Shown in pieces: positions 1-7,438 of a DNA stretch of 21,672 nt. The notes under the pieces are model-generated. The model ran no database searches. It was not told the DNA's origin and worked only from the letters and a program-made list of their open reading frames with translations. The position numbers and the translations under genes were made by a program. Source of the DNA: an uncultured Bacilli bacterium (lineage in GTDB: Bacteria; Bacillota_I; Bacilli_A; RF39; UBA660); NCBI GenBank assembly GCA_934153675.1, contig CAKPFG010000015.1:1-21672 (forward strand). Reading direction: 5' to 3'. Every line of letters begins with the position of its first letter. Position 1 is the first letter of the stretch.

Positions 1-32
1 ATAAATACATTTATGAATTCTTCTTTATCCAT
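1..32 (-). CDS. possible start of an unidentified gene (partial)
   Basis: An ATG on the minus strand opens a frame of ten codons (MDKEEFINVF) that runs off the left edge. There is no clear ribosome site in front of it, and a 12-bp palindrome (AAGATATATCTT, 47-58) lies just upstream. It is on the same strand as the restriction-modification operon but is separated from it by a hairpin terminator. Ten residues are too few to identify a family, so this could be chance. Confidence 0.2.
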   Translation of the reverse strand, partial: MDKEEFINVF

Positions 33-150
33 AATAATCAATATATAAGATATATCTTGAGATAATAAAAGTGCACTCTTAAATATTATTTTCCCTAGGT
101 GATTTTATCTTATAACAAATTAAAATAAAAAGAAATTGTACAAAACATGC

Positions 151-184
151 AAAAGGAGTACATTTCTGTACTCCCAATTTTTTT
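151..184. terminator. hairpin terminator after the specificity gene, probably bidirectional
   Basis: The stem GGAGTAC/GTACTCC (155-161 with 168-174) has a six-base loop. It is followed by TTTTGCATGTTTT on the minus strand and by AATTTTTTT on the plus strand. It lies 25 bases past the specificity-subunit stop codon. Confidence 0.7.
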
Positions 185-199
185 AATTAACTTATAATA

Positions 200-1354
200 T
201 TAAAATTCTAAGTTAGCTGATAAAACTTCATTTATTATATCCAACATATTCTTCTTTATTTTCTCTAATTTAATATAATTTTCTGCAACAAATATTTGAG
301 CATTTAAATTTGGAAAGCCATCTGCATTAACCGGAATAGGAATTAATAAGTTTTCTATATCTCTTTTACTTATTTTTGTAAACTCATTTTCTCCATTTGG
401 TCCTTTCCTTCCTTTAATGTTTTTTCTAAAAATAGGTTGAATAATATATTTCAAATAATTTTTATCAATTAATTTTTCATATTCTGGCCTTAAAACAAGC
501 GGTCTAACTTTTTCTGATAAACTAAATTTTCCTTTTCTATAAAAAACATATCCTGCACTACCGTCAATATTATATGTTAGGCAATCTTGAAAATATTTAA
601 CATACTGTTTTCTTTGGTTATCTATAATAGCATTATCTTTAACATATCCATATCCAACTTCATCTTCGAGTTTAGTTGCTCCATATACTGGTATATCTCC
701 TGGATTTGCTCTTATAAAACTCTTTGTAAATGATGAACCATTAGTTTGAATAGTTAAGTCAAAAAGTACCGACACTTTAAAATCTTTATATTCATACTCA
801 TCACTGTTAAATTCTATATTAATACTTTTAATACACTCACTATCTTCATAAAGTGTATTTCTAATTTTTTCAAGTTCTGAAAATTTTTCTACCATTTTAT
901 TTTGTGTATTTAAATCAAATTTATCTTTTATTACAGGTAGTGGAATATAAAAATTATCTATATCTCTCTTTAATAAGCTCTTTTGTTTTCCCTCCCCCTT
1001 GGCTAACTTTGCTAAATTATTCATTAAAACAAATCTAATATATTCTAAATTAAGATTTTCTACATCAGTAGATTTTAACGGAACTAATATACCATTATTT
1101 TGAGCTAAAGAAAATTTTCCTTTAATAATAGTAATGTTTCCAACATCACCAACAGTGATGATTCTAATAAAATTCCCATCATGATTAAATTTATTAGAAT
1201 AACCTATTATTCCATTATTTTCAGTTTGTCCTGAATAAACTGGAAAATCTCCTTTATCTATATTAATAGTCTTTCTATTAAATTCATTTGTTCCCTTAGT
1301 AAATACAAATAGATCACTTATTTTTTTATTAATATATTCAACTTTATTTAACAT
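200..1354 (-). CDS. restriction-modification specificity subunit (S)
   Basis: This 384-residue protein has the two-fold layout of Type I/Type IIB S subunits. There are two target-recognition domains (roughly residues 5-145 and 190-345), each followed by a helical spacer: a central one near residues 148-178 (KMVEKFSELEKIRNTL) and a C-terminal one near 350-380. Each half has the usual ending in which a KRDIxNxxIPxPV motif leads into the helix (residues about 130-140 and 330-342). S subunits read the DNA target and bridge the methylase subunits. The start overlaps the end of the methylase gene by 11 bases and has a GAGG ribosome site inside that gene, so the two are translationally coupled. Recognition domains diverge quickly, so the target cannot be predicted. 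Confidence 0.9.
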   Translation of the reverse strand: MLNKVEYINKKISDLFVFTKGTNEFNRKTINIDKGDFPVYSGQTENNGIIGYSNKFNHDGNFIRIITVGDVGNITIIKGKFSLAQNNGILVPLKSTDVENLNLEYIRFVLMNNLAKLAKGEGKQKSLLKRDIDNFYIPLPVIKDKFDLNTQNKMVEKFSELEKIRNTLYEDSECIKSINIEFNSDEYEYKDFKVSVLFDLTIQTNGSSFTKSFIRANPGDIPVYGATKLEDEVGYGYVKDNAIIDNQRKQYVKYFQDCLTYNIDGSAGYVFYRKGKFSLSEKVRPLVLRPEYEKLIDKNYLKYIIQPIFRKNIKGRKGPNGENEFTKISKRDIENLLIPIPVNADGFPNLNAQIFVAENYIKLEKIKKNMLDIINEVLSANLEF

Positions 1355-3413
1355 TTTTAATCGCCTCTTTATATGAATTCAAATCATTTATAACTTTATC
1401 TATAAAATCCGAGAATTCTTCTGAAGTCATAACTTTTTCTTCATCTTTGATGCCAAGAACAATTTTTTCTTCATCAGACCACAAGTTATCAATAACCCAA
1501 CTTCTAGAAACATTTTCATTTAACCAACTAAAATCTACTACTTTTAAACGAGGATTATTTAATTTTCCATTTTTTACTCTTTCATAAAATAACTTTTTAT
1601 CACCTTTAAAACTGTGATATTCATAAGCAGCATCAGCTAAATCATTTTCTGATATATCAAATCTATTTATATCTAAAGTTTCACCTGTAGATGAACACAA
1701 ATATGTGAAAATCGGTTCTTTTTGAAGTTCTTTATTATTTTTCAATTTCTTTGTAATCGATAAAATATATGTCTTTTTATTAGTTGAAAAAAATGTATTT
1801 AAAGGTAACGATATTATTGCATTTATAATACACTCGTCCATCATAAACTGTCTTAATGGTATATCCTGAATCCTATACATAAATCCTTCAGGCACAATAA
1901 TAAATGCTTGCCCATTATCTGCTAAACTTCTGATAATCCATTCAATAAATAAACCTTCTAACCCGGTACCATTTTTATTATAATATTTTTTTAATGTAGC
2001 ATTACCATCAATTTCTTTTTTGTAAACATCCGTCGTACCTACATATGGCGGATTCGATAAAATTAAATCATATTTTTCCTTTTCAGAAGGTATATAATCT
2101 AACGTACCAAGAACAGAAGTTCTCAAATGAAATGTTTCATTAAACAAATCCGAAAATTCTGATGTCATTTCTTGATTATTTTTAATTAAATCTGAAAAAT
2201 AAATCATCATATTAGCCTTTGCTAAAATTATTGTACGCTCACTATCTTTAGTAAAGCCTTTATCATACCCCTCTAGAATGACCTTCGGATATAATTTATT
2301 ATTTTCTATTTCATACAAATTATCAATATTTCGTGAAACCGCTTCAAGCAAAAATTTTCCTACCCCGCAGGCTGGGTCACATATTCTCATACCAGGATTA
2401 ATATCGGCCATATTTACAATTTGTTGAACAACTTTAAGTGGTGTAAAATATTGTCCCATTCCACCTTTTTGACTATCTTTTTTGAAAAAAACTTCAAAGA
2501 TTTTAGATTTAAAATCCTTATCTATATTTCTTAATTCCTCACCACGAAACATTTCTAAAATACTTCTAAATGTTTTACCATATCCTGCAATACTCTCTCC
2601 TGTTCGTTCGCTTACAAATATACTACCGTTTATAATAGTGGTCCCATCCTTATCCTGAGGAAACAGACGTTTAATTTCAGGTCTTACAAATTTTGCATAA
2701 TAAGTTAATACATCATCTTCTTTACCATTTTTATACATATTTATTACATAATCAAAAGAATAAATATTAGAAAGTAAATTTAAATCACTTAAATATTTAA
2801 AAATAAATATTTCAACAAAAGTATATAAACAATTTTCTGGTGTAGCAGCTGTCGCCTTATATATTTTTTGCCAAATAGAATATGCAAGCGGCGTTGGATC
2901 TATTTCACGTTGTTCTGAAATTTTAGAACATTTGGGTGTAATCGTTAAATCAAGAGTTTCAATTAACTTTTCCATTTTTGGTGTATTAGATGTTGTAATT
3001 CCAAAAACCTCAGTTAAAGGTGTATCATCATAATTTAAAATTTGTTCACCATTAAATGCATTATACCATCTACTATTGATACTATCAGTACTAATTACAA
3101 ATTTTGCCTTAAGATCTCTTGCTACTTCAAGAGCTTGATTAGTGGCGGACTCCTTTTGCTTATCAGTTTTATATTTTGATAAATTTTTATTTTCAATTAC
3201 AGCGATTACTCTTTTTGTTTTATCAACTATAAGCCCATCTGGTTTTCTATTTTCATCAAAATAATCTCTATTTTCAATCAAACCACAATCTCTTAAACTT
3301 CCAATATATGTATTTCCAATATTGTAATAAATATATTTCCCAATCATATCCGGATTACTTAGTAATCCCCTTTGTAATATTTCCTCAGATATAGCATAAC
3401 TACTTCTTCCCAT
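1344..3413 (-). CDS. restriction-modification protein: nuclease plus N6-adenine DNA methylase
   Basis: The methylase core of this 689-residue protein is clear: motif GQYFTPLKVV near residues 320-329, the AdoMet-binding motif DPACGVGKFL (346-355) and the catalytic motif NPPY (454-457). The N-terminal 140 residues are not standard HsdM. They contain PD (58-59) followed by ENK (74-76) and Q93, the spacing of a PD-(D/E)xK nuclease active site. This layout, nuclease then methylase with a separate S subunit, is that of BcgI-like Type IIB enzymes, so no separate HsdR may be needed. A Type I HsdM with a non-catalytic HsdR_N-like domain is the alternative. The start is set by a perfect GGAGGT ribosome site inside the preceding gene, whose stop overlaps this ATG by one base (TAATG). 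Confidence 0.9.
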   Translation of the reverse strand: MGRSSYAISEEILQRGLLSNPDMIGKYIYYNIGNTYIGSLRDCGLIENRDYFDENRKPDGLIVDKTKRVIAVIENKNLSKYKTDKQKESATNQALEVARDLKAKFVISTDSINSRWYNAFNGEQILNYDDTPLTEVFGITTSNTPKMEKLIETLDLTITPKCSKISEQREIDPTPLAYSIWQKIYKATAATPENCLYTFVEIFIFKYLSDLNLLSNIYSFDYVINMYKNGKEDDVLTYYAKFVRPEIKRLFPQDKDGTTIINGSIFVSERTGESIAGYGKTFRSILEMFRGEELRNIDKDFKSKIFEVFFKKDSQKGGMGQYFTPLKVVQQIVNMADINPGMRICDPACGVGKFLLEAVSRNIDNLYEIENNKLYPKVILEGYDKGFTKDSERTIILAKANMMIYFSDLIKNNQEMTSEFSDLFNETFHLRTSVLGTLDYIPSEKEKYDLILSNPPYVGTTDVYKKEIDGNATLKKYYNKNGTGLEGLFIEWIIRSLADNGQAFIIVPEGFMYRIQDIPLRQFMMDECIINAIISLPLNTFFSTNKKTYILSITKKLKNNKELQKEPIFTYLCSSTGETLDINRFDISENDLADAAYEYHSFKGDKKLFYERVKNGKLNNPRLKVVDFSWLNENVSRSWVIDNLWSDEEKIVLGIKDEEKVMTSEEFSDFIDKVINDLNSYKEAIKNVK

Positions 3414-3691
3414 TATTTTACCTCCAAAACACTTCTCATATCATCAATTTTTTTAAAAAATATTAACGATTTTTTAGTTAAAGCATACTTGCCGCTTTTA
3501 TTGTTAAATTTTATTATATAATTATTTTTCATTAAAATATTTAAAATTTTATTTGTTTTATATTTTGACATATGAACCATATCTGCTAACTCCTGTTGCG
3601 ATAAATTCAAGTATTTATGTTCCTTTATGCAAATTTGATTATCCTTAATTGCTTTTAACACTTCAAAATTATCATTCAAAAATATCTCCAT
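3413..3691 (-). CDS. small winged-helix DNA-binding protein, likely controller of the restriction operon
   Basis: This protein has 92 residues. Residues 30-65 form a helix-turn-helix (LSQQELADMVHMSKYKTNKI) followed by a short wing-like segment (KFNNKSGKYALT), as in MarR/Crp-type winged helices. It is the first gene of the three-gene restriction-modification operon and is coupled to the methylase gene by a TAATG overlap. The ribosome site is a modest GGTGA seven bases before the ATG. Small regulators at this position often act as timing controllers in restriction-modification systems. An inverted repeat flanks its own promoter (3699-3707 and 3771-3779), which fits autoregulation. The controller role is inferred from position; only the fold is seen. 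Confidence 0.75.
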   Translation of the reverse strand: MEIFLNDNFEVLKAIKDNQICIKEHKYLNLSQQELADMVHMSKYKTNKILNILMKNNYIIKFNNKSGKYALTKKSLIFFKKIDDMRSVLEVK

Positions 3692-3698
3692 TATATTT

Positions 3699-3779
3699 CA
3701 CCAATTTTATTATAACATATCATCTAAATTTTATCAATCAATGCACTATATTTTATTGAATATAAACACTAAATTGGTG
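3699..3779. repeat. 9-bp inverted repeat flanking the restriction operon promoter
   Basis: CACCAATTT (3699-3707) and AAATTGGTG (3771-3779) are exact inverted copies, one overlapping the ribosome-site side and one upstream of the -35 box at 3709-3737. The placement would suit two operator half-sites or a looped operator bound by the small winged-helix protein. Confidence 0.5.
3709..3737 (-). promoter_or_regulatory. sigma-A promoter of the restriction-modification operon
   Basis: Reading on the minus strand, the -35 box is TTGATA (3732-3737) and the -10 box is TATAAT (3709-3714), with a 17-base spacer. Transcription would begin about ten bases before the winged-helix gene, giving a very short leader. 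Confidence 0.75.
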
Positions 3780-3780
3780 T

Positions 3781-3878
3781 AAATATTTTAGGGTTTGGGA
3801 CATTTACCACATTGGAATTTTGTACGGGAGTATAAATTCAGTGCTGGCTAAACAACAAAGATACTCCTACAACCTAAA
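3781..3878. other. gap without a gene; imperfect inverted repeat of unknown role
   Basis: No reading frame with a ribosome site is visible. GGAGTAT (3827-3833) and ATACTCC (3861-3867) are inverted copies separated by 27 bases. The sequence is richer in G and C than its surroundings and could be a protein-binding site or an RNA hairpin, but nothing identifies it. Confidence 0.3.
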
Positions 3879-3902
3879 AACACTACCATTTCTGATAGTG
3901 TT
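3876..3902 (-). terminator. terminator after the tnpV pair
   Basis: The stem AACACTA/TAGTGTT (3879-3885 with 3896-3902) is followed on the minus strand by TTTTTAGG. It begins eight bases past the stop codon of the 99-residue gene. Confidence 0.65.
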
Positions 3903-3909
3903 AATTTCT

Positions 3910-4209
3910 TTAATAATATCTTTTTAATCTTATTGGATTTGTATTTTTTACTACTATATTGTATTTAATTTTTAATATTTCTTTTACCTTAGGTATAAGT
4001 TTATTCATATCACATCTACAATTAAATACATCTATTGCAGAATTAATATGATACCTTAAAGGGCACTCTGATAAACAATGTCTACTATATCCATTTGCTA
4101 AATAAAATGCTACTAGATCTGGAACAACATAATTATTTAAATAATCATTAACATTATTATAGAAAGGTAAATATATTTCTTCAAATTCTTTATCAGTTAT
4201 ATCACACAT
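3910..4209 (-). CDS. unidentified small protein downstream of tnpV
   Basis: I do not recognise this 99-residue protein. It is soluble, acidic at the N-terminus (MCDITDKEFEEIY) and basic at the C-terminus, with a cluster of cysteines and histidines in the middle (RHCLSECPLRYH, then NCRCD) that could bind metal. Its start overlaps the end of tnpV by eight bases, so the two are co-translated, and a terminator follows closely. The tight coupling suggests a shared role in the mobile element, but no function can be assigned. Confidence 0.7.
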   Translation of the reverse strand: MCDITDKEFEEIYLPFYNNVNDYLNNYVVPDLVAFYLANGYSRHCLSECPLRYHINSAIDVFNCRCDMNKLIPKVKEILKIKYNIVVKNTNPIRLKRYY

Positions 4210-4552
4210 AGATATACTCCTTTAAAATAATTTCTTCTACTCTATTTTTTATATTATTCATCTTACCTATCCATAAAAATTGATCACTTTGTTTTAAATT
4301 TTCATCAATATTTTCTTTTTCAGCAAGTAAAAAAATTAAATTATTTATTCTATCATTAACGGTAATATCAATATCATGCAAATATCCATTTAACTTATCT
4401 TTCATAAGCAGTTCAGTATATAATCCTCTTTTATTCTTCTTTAAATACTCTAATTTAAGTAATCCATACTTTCCTATATTAAATCTTTCTTTATCTTCTA
4501 ATTTTAAATTTGGTAATAAATAATCACCGTTCTTAGTATAACTAATATTCAT
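4202..4552 (-). CDS. tnpV: TnpV-like transposon protein
   Basis: The 116-residue protein matches the TnpV family of Tn4451-type elements: an opening of the form NISYTKNGDYLLPNLKL, then IGKYGLLKLEYLKKNK, and an ending of the form MNNIKNRVEEIILKEYIYV. TnpV accompanies the large serine recombinase TnpX on Clostridial mobilizable transposons; its role in transposition is not established. The start has a GGAG site seven bases upstream. It begins only 42 bases after the truncated amidase frame, marking the edge of what may be a second element inserted in that gene. No TnpX partner for it lies in this half of the window. Confidence 0.85.
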   Translation of the reverse strand: MNISYTKNGDYLLPNLKLEDKERFNIGKYGLLKLEYLKKNKRGLYTELLMKDKLNGYLHDIDITVNDRINNLIFLLAEKENIDENLKQSDQFLWIGKMNNIKNRVEEIILKEYIYV

Positions 4553-4594
4553 AACAGTTCTCCATTTCTTTTCATATTTATTTGGCTTTAATTG

Positions 4595-4852
4595 TTATAC
4601 ATTCGTTACACTTTGACTATCGCCACCTCCAGCATTTATATGATTAGATATTACAAAAACATCTTTATTATTACCATATGTAGAAAGAACCTTATTAACT
4701 CTTTCGGTTGGAGTCAATGTCACATCACTATCCCTAGTTAAAGTAACATCTGCTCCTAATTCTTTTAATCTGTCTGCTATATATTTTGATATTTTTAATG
4801 TATAATCTTTTTCTATAATACCATTTCCAACTGCACCTGGATCATCGCCTCC
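4595..4852 (-). pseudogene. N-acetylmuramoyl-L-alanine amidase, internal fragment (Amidase_3)
   Basis: Read on the minus strand from the core triplet at 4850-4852, this stretch encodes GGDDPGAVGNGIIEKDYTL and onward to VFVISNHINAGGGD. These are the conserved first half of an Amidase_3 domain, with the zinc-ligand Glu (IIEKD) and His (SNHINA). It has no start codon of its own. Upstream, homology begins exactly at the junction with the recombinase element, and the missing 14 codons are at 12097-12138. Downstream, homology ends after GGGD (4619-4621) and is replaced by SQSVTNV and a stop. The 3' half of the domain, with the second catalytic Glu, is absent from the window. Confidence 0.9.
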
Positions 4853-4878
4853 GTGTGGTTGATACTCGTAAAACTGGT
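4850..4878. other. attachment site, recombinase-proximal end of the 7.2-kb element
   Basis: Core TCC (4850-4852; GGA on the coding strand) separates amidase sequence (below 4850) from element sequence. The element arm TAAAACTGGT (4869-4878) lies three bases past the recombinase stop codon. It is the exact inverse of the arm at 12078-12087. Joining the two element ends brings the arms together around the core, as in the attP of a large serine recombinase. Confidence 0.75.
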
Positions 4879-4880
4879 GC

Positions 4881-6992
4881 TTATACCTTTAAATTCCAAA
4901 TTATTTTAATATCTCTTTTTTTAATTTTCTCATCAACTTTTCCAATTAAAATTTTAGAAATAAAAGTATCAATTATAATTTTATCCAACTTATCTATACG
5001 CTTATATTTTTTAAAAATCTTTTGAACATTATTATTCTCTTGCATTTTTTCTTCTAAATTATTTAATTCTTTTTCTATTTCTTCTATTCTCAATTTAGAA
5101 TTTTCTACATTTTTTTGACTCTTTGTTTTTAAAAAAGTAAATTCTTCTGATGAAATTATACCATTTATCTTATCTTCATATAGCATTTCAAATCTATTTT
5201 CATAACTATTTATTTGATTCTCTAGTTTACTCTTTTCAACCTTTAAACTATTTATATCATTTTGAAAATTTACTGTTTTCTTTTTTTCATAATAGTTCTT
5301 TTCTAATTTACCATTATTATAATACTTTTCTATCACTTTATTGATTTCATTTAAAACAATTTTATCTAACACCTCATACCTTATAGAACTTTTATTGGAA
5401 CAAGCCATACCAACTTTATATTTTTTATTTTTACACTGCAAATAAGGTTTCATAAATGGATTTTTTCGTGGTCCTGATTTACAAAGTGTTCTTGTAAATA
5501 CTTGACCACATTCAGCACAATATACTTTTTGACTAAACACGTGAATGATTCCAGCCTTAGTCATTCGTTCTCTTGATGATGGAATTGTTATTACATCAAC
5601 CTTTTCTTGAATACTTTTTGTAATAGTAGGATTAATATTTAAAGAAAATATTTTTAATTTATTAAAACTTTCAATAGCACCATCATTGTTATTTTCTAAC
5701 AATCTTTCTTTCAATATTTTAATTTCAAGTTCTATTTCTTCCCTTTTTTCTGCATTAATTTTAGAATATTTATTTAAGGCTTCTTCAACAACTTTAATTA
5801 AAATATTTGATTGATTTTTTATTTGCTTATTTTGCTTTTTATCTTTTCTTTCTTTAAATCTATCCCTTACTATTTTAGATATGTCCTCTAGTACTACTCT
5901 ATCGTGTGTTTTCTCTACAATTTGTCTTAAATGTTCTGGTATAACTTTTCTACCTTTTACATTATAAGCTATAGATTCAGTCCTATGTTGAATTAATGTT
6001 CCATCGTATGTTCTATTCATTAATATTTTACGAACTGTATCAGTATTCCATAACTCAGCTCCATTAGGTGCTTTACAACAAACAAATTTTGAACCACTTA
6101 ATTTTTTATATTTACTTGGTGTAGGCACTTTTCTTAAATTAAGTTCCTTACAAATTTTTGAATAACCCATACCATTTGCATACATCTCATATATTTCTCT
6201 TACAATTTTTGCCGCTGGTTCATCTACTACTAAATGATACATATCATTAGGATCTTCAATATATCCATAACAAGCAAATGAACCAGTCCATTGTCCAGAT
6301 GCATTTTTCGCTCTTAATGTCTTTTTAGTATTTATAGACTGTTCTTCAACTCTCCATTCATCAGTTATTGCAGTTATCTGACTAGACTTTTTAGTACCTA
6401 TTTTTTCTGTATCTATGTTATCAACAATACTAATAAAATGAATATTCCATTCTATAAACTTTTTATATAAAAACTTTTGAACCATTTCAATACTTCTTGC
6501 AAATCTTGCCTGAGTTTTACAAATATAAGTATTTGCATATCCCAACTCGCAAAAAGTTAAAGATTTATTCCATTCCGGTCTGTTTAAATCAGCACCACTT
6601 ATATCTTCTTCATAAAAGATTCCAACTACTTTTAGATTATGTTCCTGACAATATGCAAGTAACATTAATAACTGATTAAGAATACTTTTACTAACGTTAC
6701 CATCACTTTTTTCCAAATCTTCAACAGATAATCTTACATATAATATTACTTTAGCAATTTTACCGGTATCCAAACTGTAAATAGTATTTTGATTTGGACT
6801 TATAAGACAATATGGATTATTATTTTTTTTTATTCCTAACAAATCAGTTAAATATGGGGTAACATATTCTAAATACTCTTCATTTAATAATTTTTTTATA
6901 CTATTAAATTCTATTGTTTCCTTATAATCAAATAAAGTGTTTTTTGTATTATTAGAATTAATATCATCATTTTTCAACATAGTGTTTTTCAT
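4881..6992 (-). CDS. large serine recombinase
   Basis: This 703-residue protein has a resolvase catalytic domain from about residue 81, with catalytic Ser89 in YVRLS and the arginines R163 and R166 in QARFARS. A Recombinase domain follows (about 235-375), then a zinc ribbon with C492, C495, C520 and C531, and a coiled coil (about 560-660). Such enzymes integrate and excise DNA at attP/attB without host factors. Two oddities stand out: an 80-residue N-terminal extension before the catalytic domain, and about 95 extra residues (385-480, lysine- and glutamate-rich) before the zinc ribbon. The stop codon is three bases from the att arm. The ribosome site is AAAGGA. It is the obvious enzyme for the element it sits in. 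Confidence 0.95.
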   Translation of the reverse strand: MKNTMLKNDDINSNNTKNTLFDYKETIEFNSIKKLLNEEYLEYVTPYLTDLLGIKKNNNPYCLISPNQNTIYSLDTGKIAKVILYVRLSVEDLEKSDGNVSKSILNQLLMLLAYCQEHNLKVVGIFYEEDISGADLNRPEWNKSLTFCELGYANTYICKTQARFARSIEMVQKFLYKKFIEWNIHFISIVDNIDTEKIGTKKSSQITAITDEWRVEEQSINTKKTLRAKNASGQWTGSFACYGYIEDPNDMYHLVVDEPAAKIVREIYEMYANGMGYSKICKELNLRKVPTPSKYKKLSGSKFVCCKAPNGAELWNTDTVRKILMNRTYDGTLIQHRTESIAYNVKGRKVIPEHLRQIVEKTHDRVVLEDISKIVRDRFKERKDKKQNKQIKNQSNILIKVVEEALNKYSKINAEKREEIELEIKILKERLLENNNDGAIESFNKLKIFSLNINPTITKSIQEKVDVITIPSSRERMTKAGIIHVFSQKVYCAECGQVFTRTLCKSGPRKNPFMKPYLQCKNKKYKVGMACSNKSSIRYEVLDKIVLNEINKVIEKYYNNGKLEKNYYEKKKTVNFQNDINSLKVEKSKLENQINSYENRFEMLYEDKINGIISSEEFTFLKTKSQKNVENSKLRIEEIEKELNNLEEKMQENNNVQKIFKKYKRIDKLDKIIIDTFISKILIGKVDEKIKKRDIKIIWNLKV

Positions 6993-7034
6993 TTTCCTTT
7001 CTTATTTATGTTGAAATCTATATAATACATTTGA

Positions 7035-7063
7035 ATTATAATAAAGTTTTTCATATAAGACAA
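7035..7063 (-). promoter_or_regulatory. candidate promoter of the recombinase gene
   Basis: On the minus strand, TTGTCT (7058-7063) and TATAAT (7035-7040) are separated by 17 bases and lie about 43 bases upstream of the recombinase start. This looks like a vegetative (sigma-A) promoter. No CATAnnnTA box of the mother-cell type was found in front of the recombinase. Confidence 0.6.
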
Positions 7064-7080
7064 ATGTAAAAATTTCATTT

Positions 7081-7200
7081 TTATAGTTCGTAATATAAGA
7101 TTAGAGAAGCTAACTTTTGATTTATCAATTCAATCAAATATTCTTCACTCGTTTTTATATCATTACTATTATCAAAAACATTTATAATTTCATAATTCAA
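7081..7200 (-). CDS. small ORF upstream of the recombinase
   Basis: A 39-residue frame starts at TTG (7198-7200) with a strong ribosome site (GAGGAGAGG) eight or so bases upstream, and no in-frame ATG exists. The product (starting NYEIINVFDNSND, then EEYLIELINQKLASLILYYEL) is acidic and mostly helical. It sits on the same strand as the recombinase, which begins 88 bases further on behind its own promoter. Similar very short acidic ORFs next to serine recombinases could act as directionality or accessory factors. That role is only a guess from position. Confidence 0.5.
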   Translation of the reverse strand: MNYEIINVFDNSNDIKTSEEYLIELINQKLASLILYYEL

Positions 7201-7250
7201 AAAATCCTCTCCTCTCTAATTTCGTTTATTTGTTTATTAAATCATCTACT

Positions 7251-7289
7251 AAAAAATATGACTATGAATAAACAATTATTCATAGTCAT
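7251..7289 (-). terminator. strong intrinsic terminator after the surface-protein cluster
   Basis: A perfect 14-bp stem, ATGACTATGAATAA (7258-7271) with TTATTCATAGTCAT (7276-7289) and a four-base loop, is followed on the minus strand by ATTTTTT. It separates the cargo from the small ORF and the recombinase. Confidence 0.8.
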
Positions 7290-7347
7290 CAGACTGTAGA
7301 TACATTTTAGTAAAATAGAATAAATTTACTTCTTTTAATTTTGAATC

Positions 7348-7378
7348 AAAAAGTAAGACAAGTTCATTTACTTGTCTT
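7348..7378 (-). terminator. terminator hairpin, copy 1 of a repeated hairpin
   Basis: The stem AAGACAAGT/ACTTGTCTT (7355-7378) has a six-base loop and is followed on the minus strand by ACTTTTT. It differs by one loop base from the hairpin at 11571-11594; the pair flanks the cargo cluster. Confidence 0.7.
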
Positions 7379-7438
7379 TAATTCAGATTCAACTTCGAAA
7401 GTAATAATATACACTATACTATAATTAATCTAACATTT

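Larger units (their letters stand above)
1..4621. mobile_element. possible second integrated element (right end only)
   Basis: Amidase homology stops abruptly at codon GAT (4619-4621), and from there leftward lie a tnpV homologue, an unknown gene and a restriction-modification operon. These are typical cargo of Tn4451-type serine-recombinase elements. The junction carries a GA dinucleotide, the known target preference of TnpX-type recombinases. No recombinase or second end is inside the window, so the element is inferred from one edge. A simple deletion of the 3' half of the amidase gene is the main alternative. Confidence 0.4.

Noticed and set aside
155..174. Hairpin near the left edge as an element end or att arm
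   Set aside because: A T-run follows on both strands and it sits just past a stop codon, so a terminator explains it fully.
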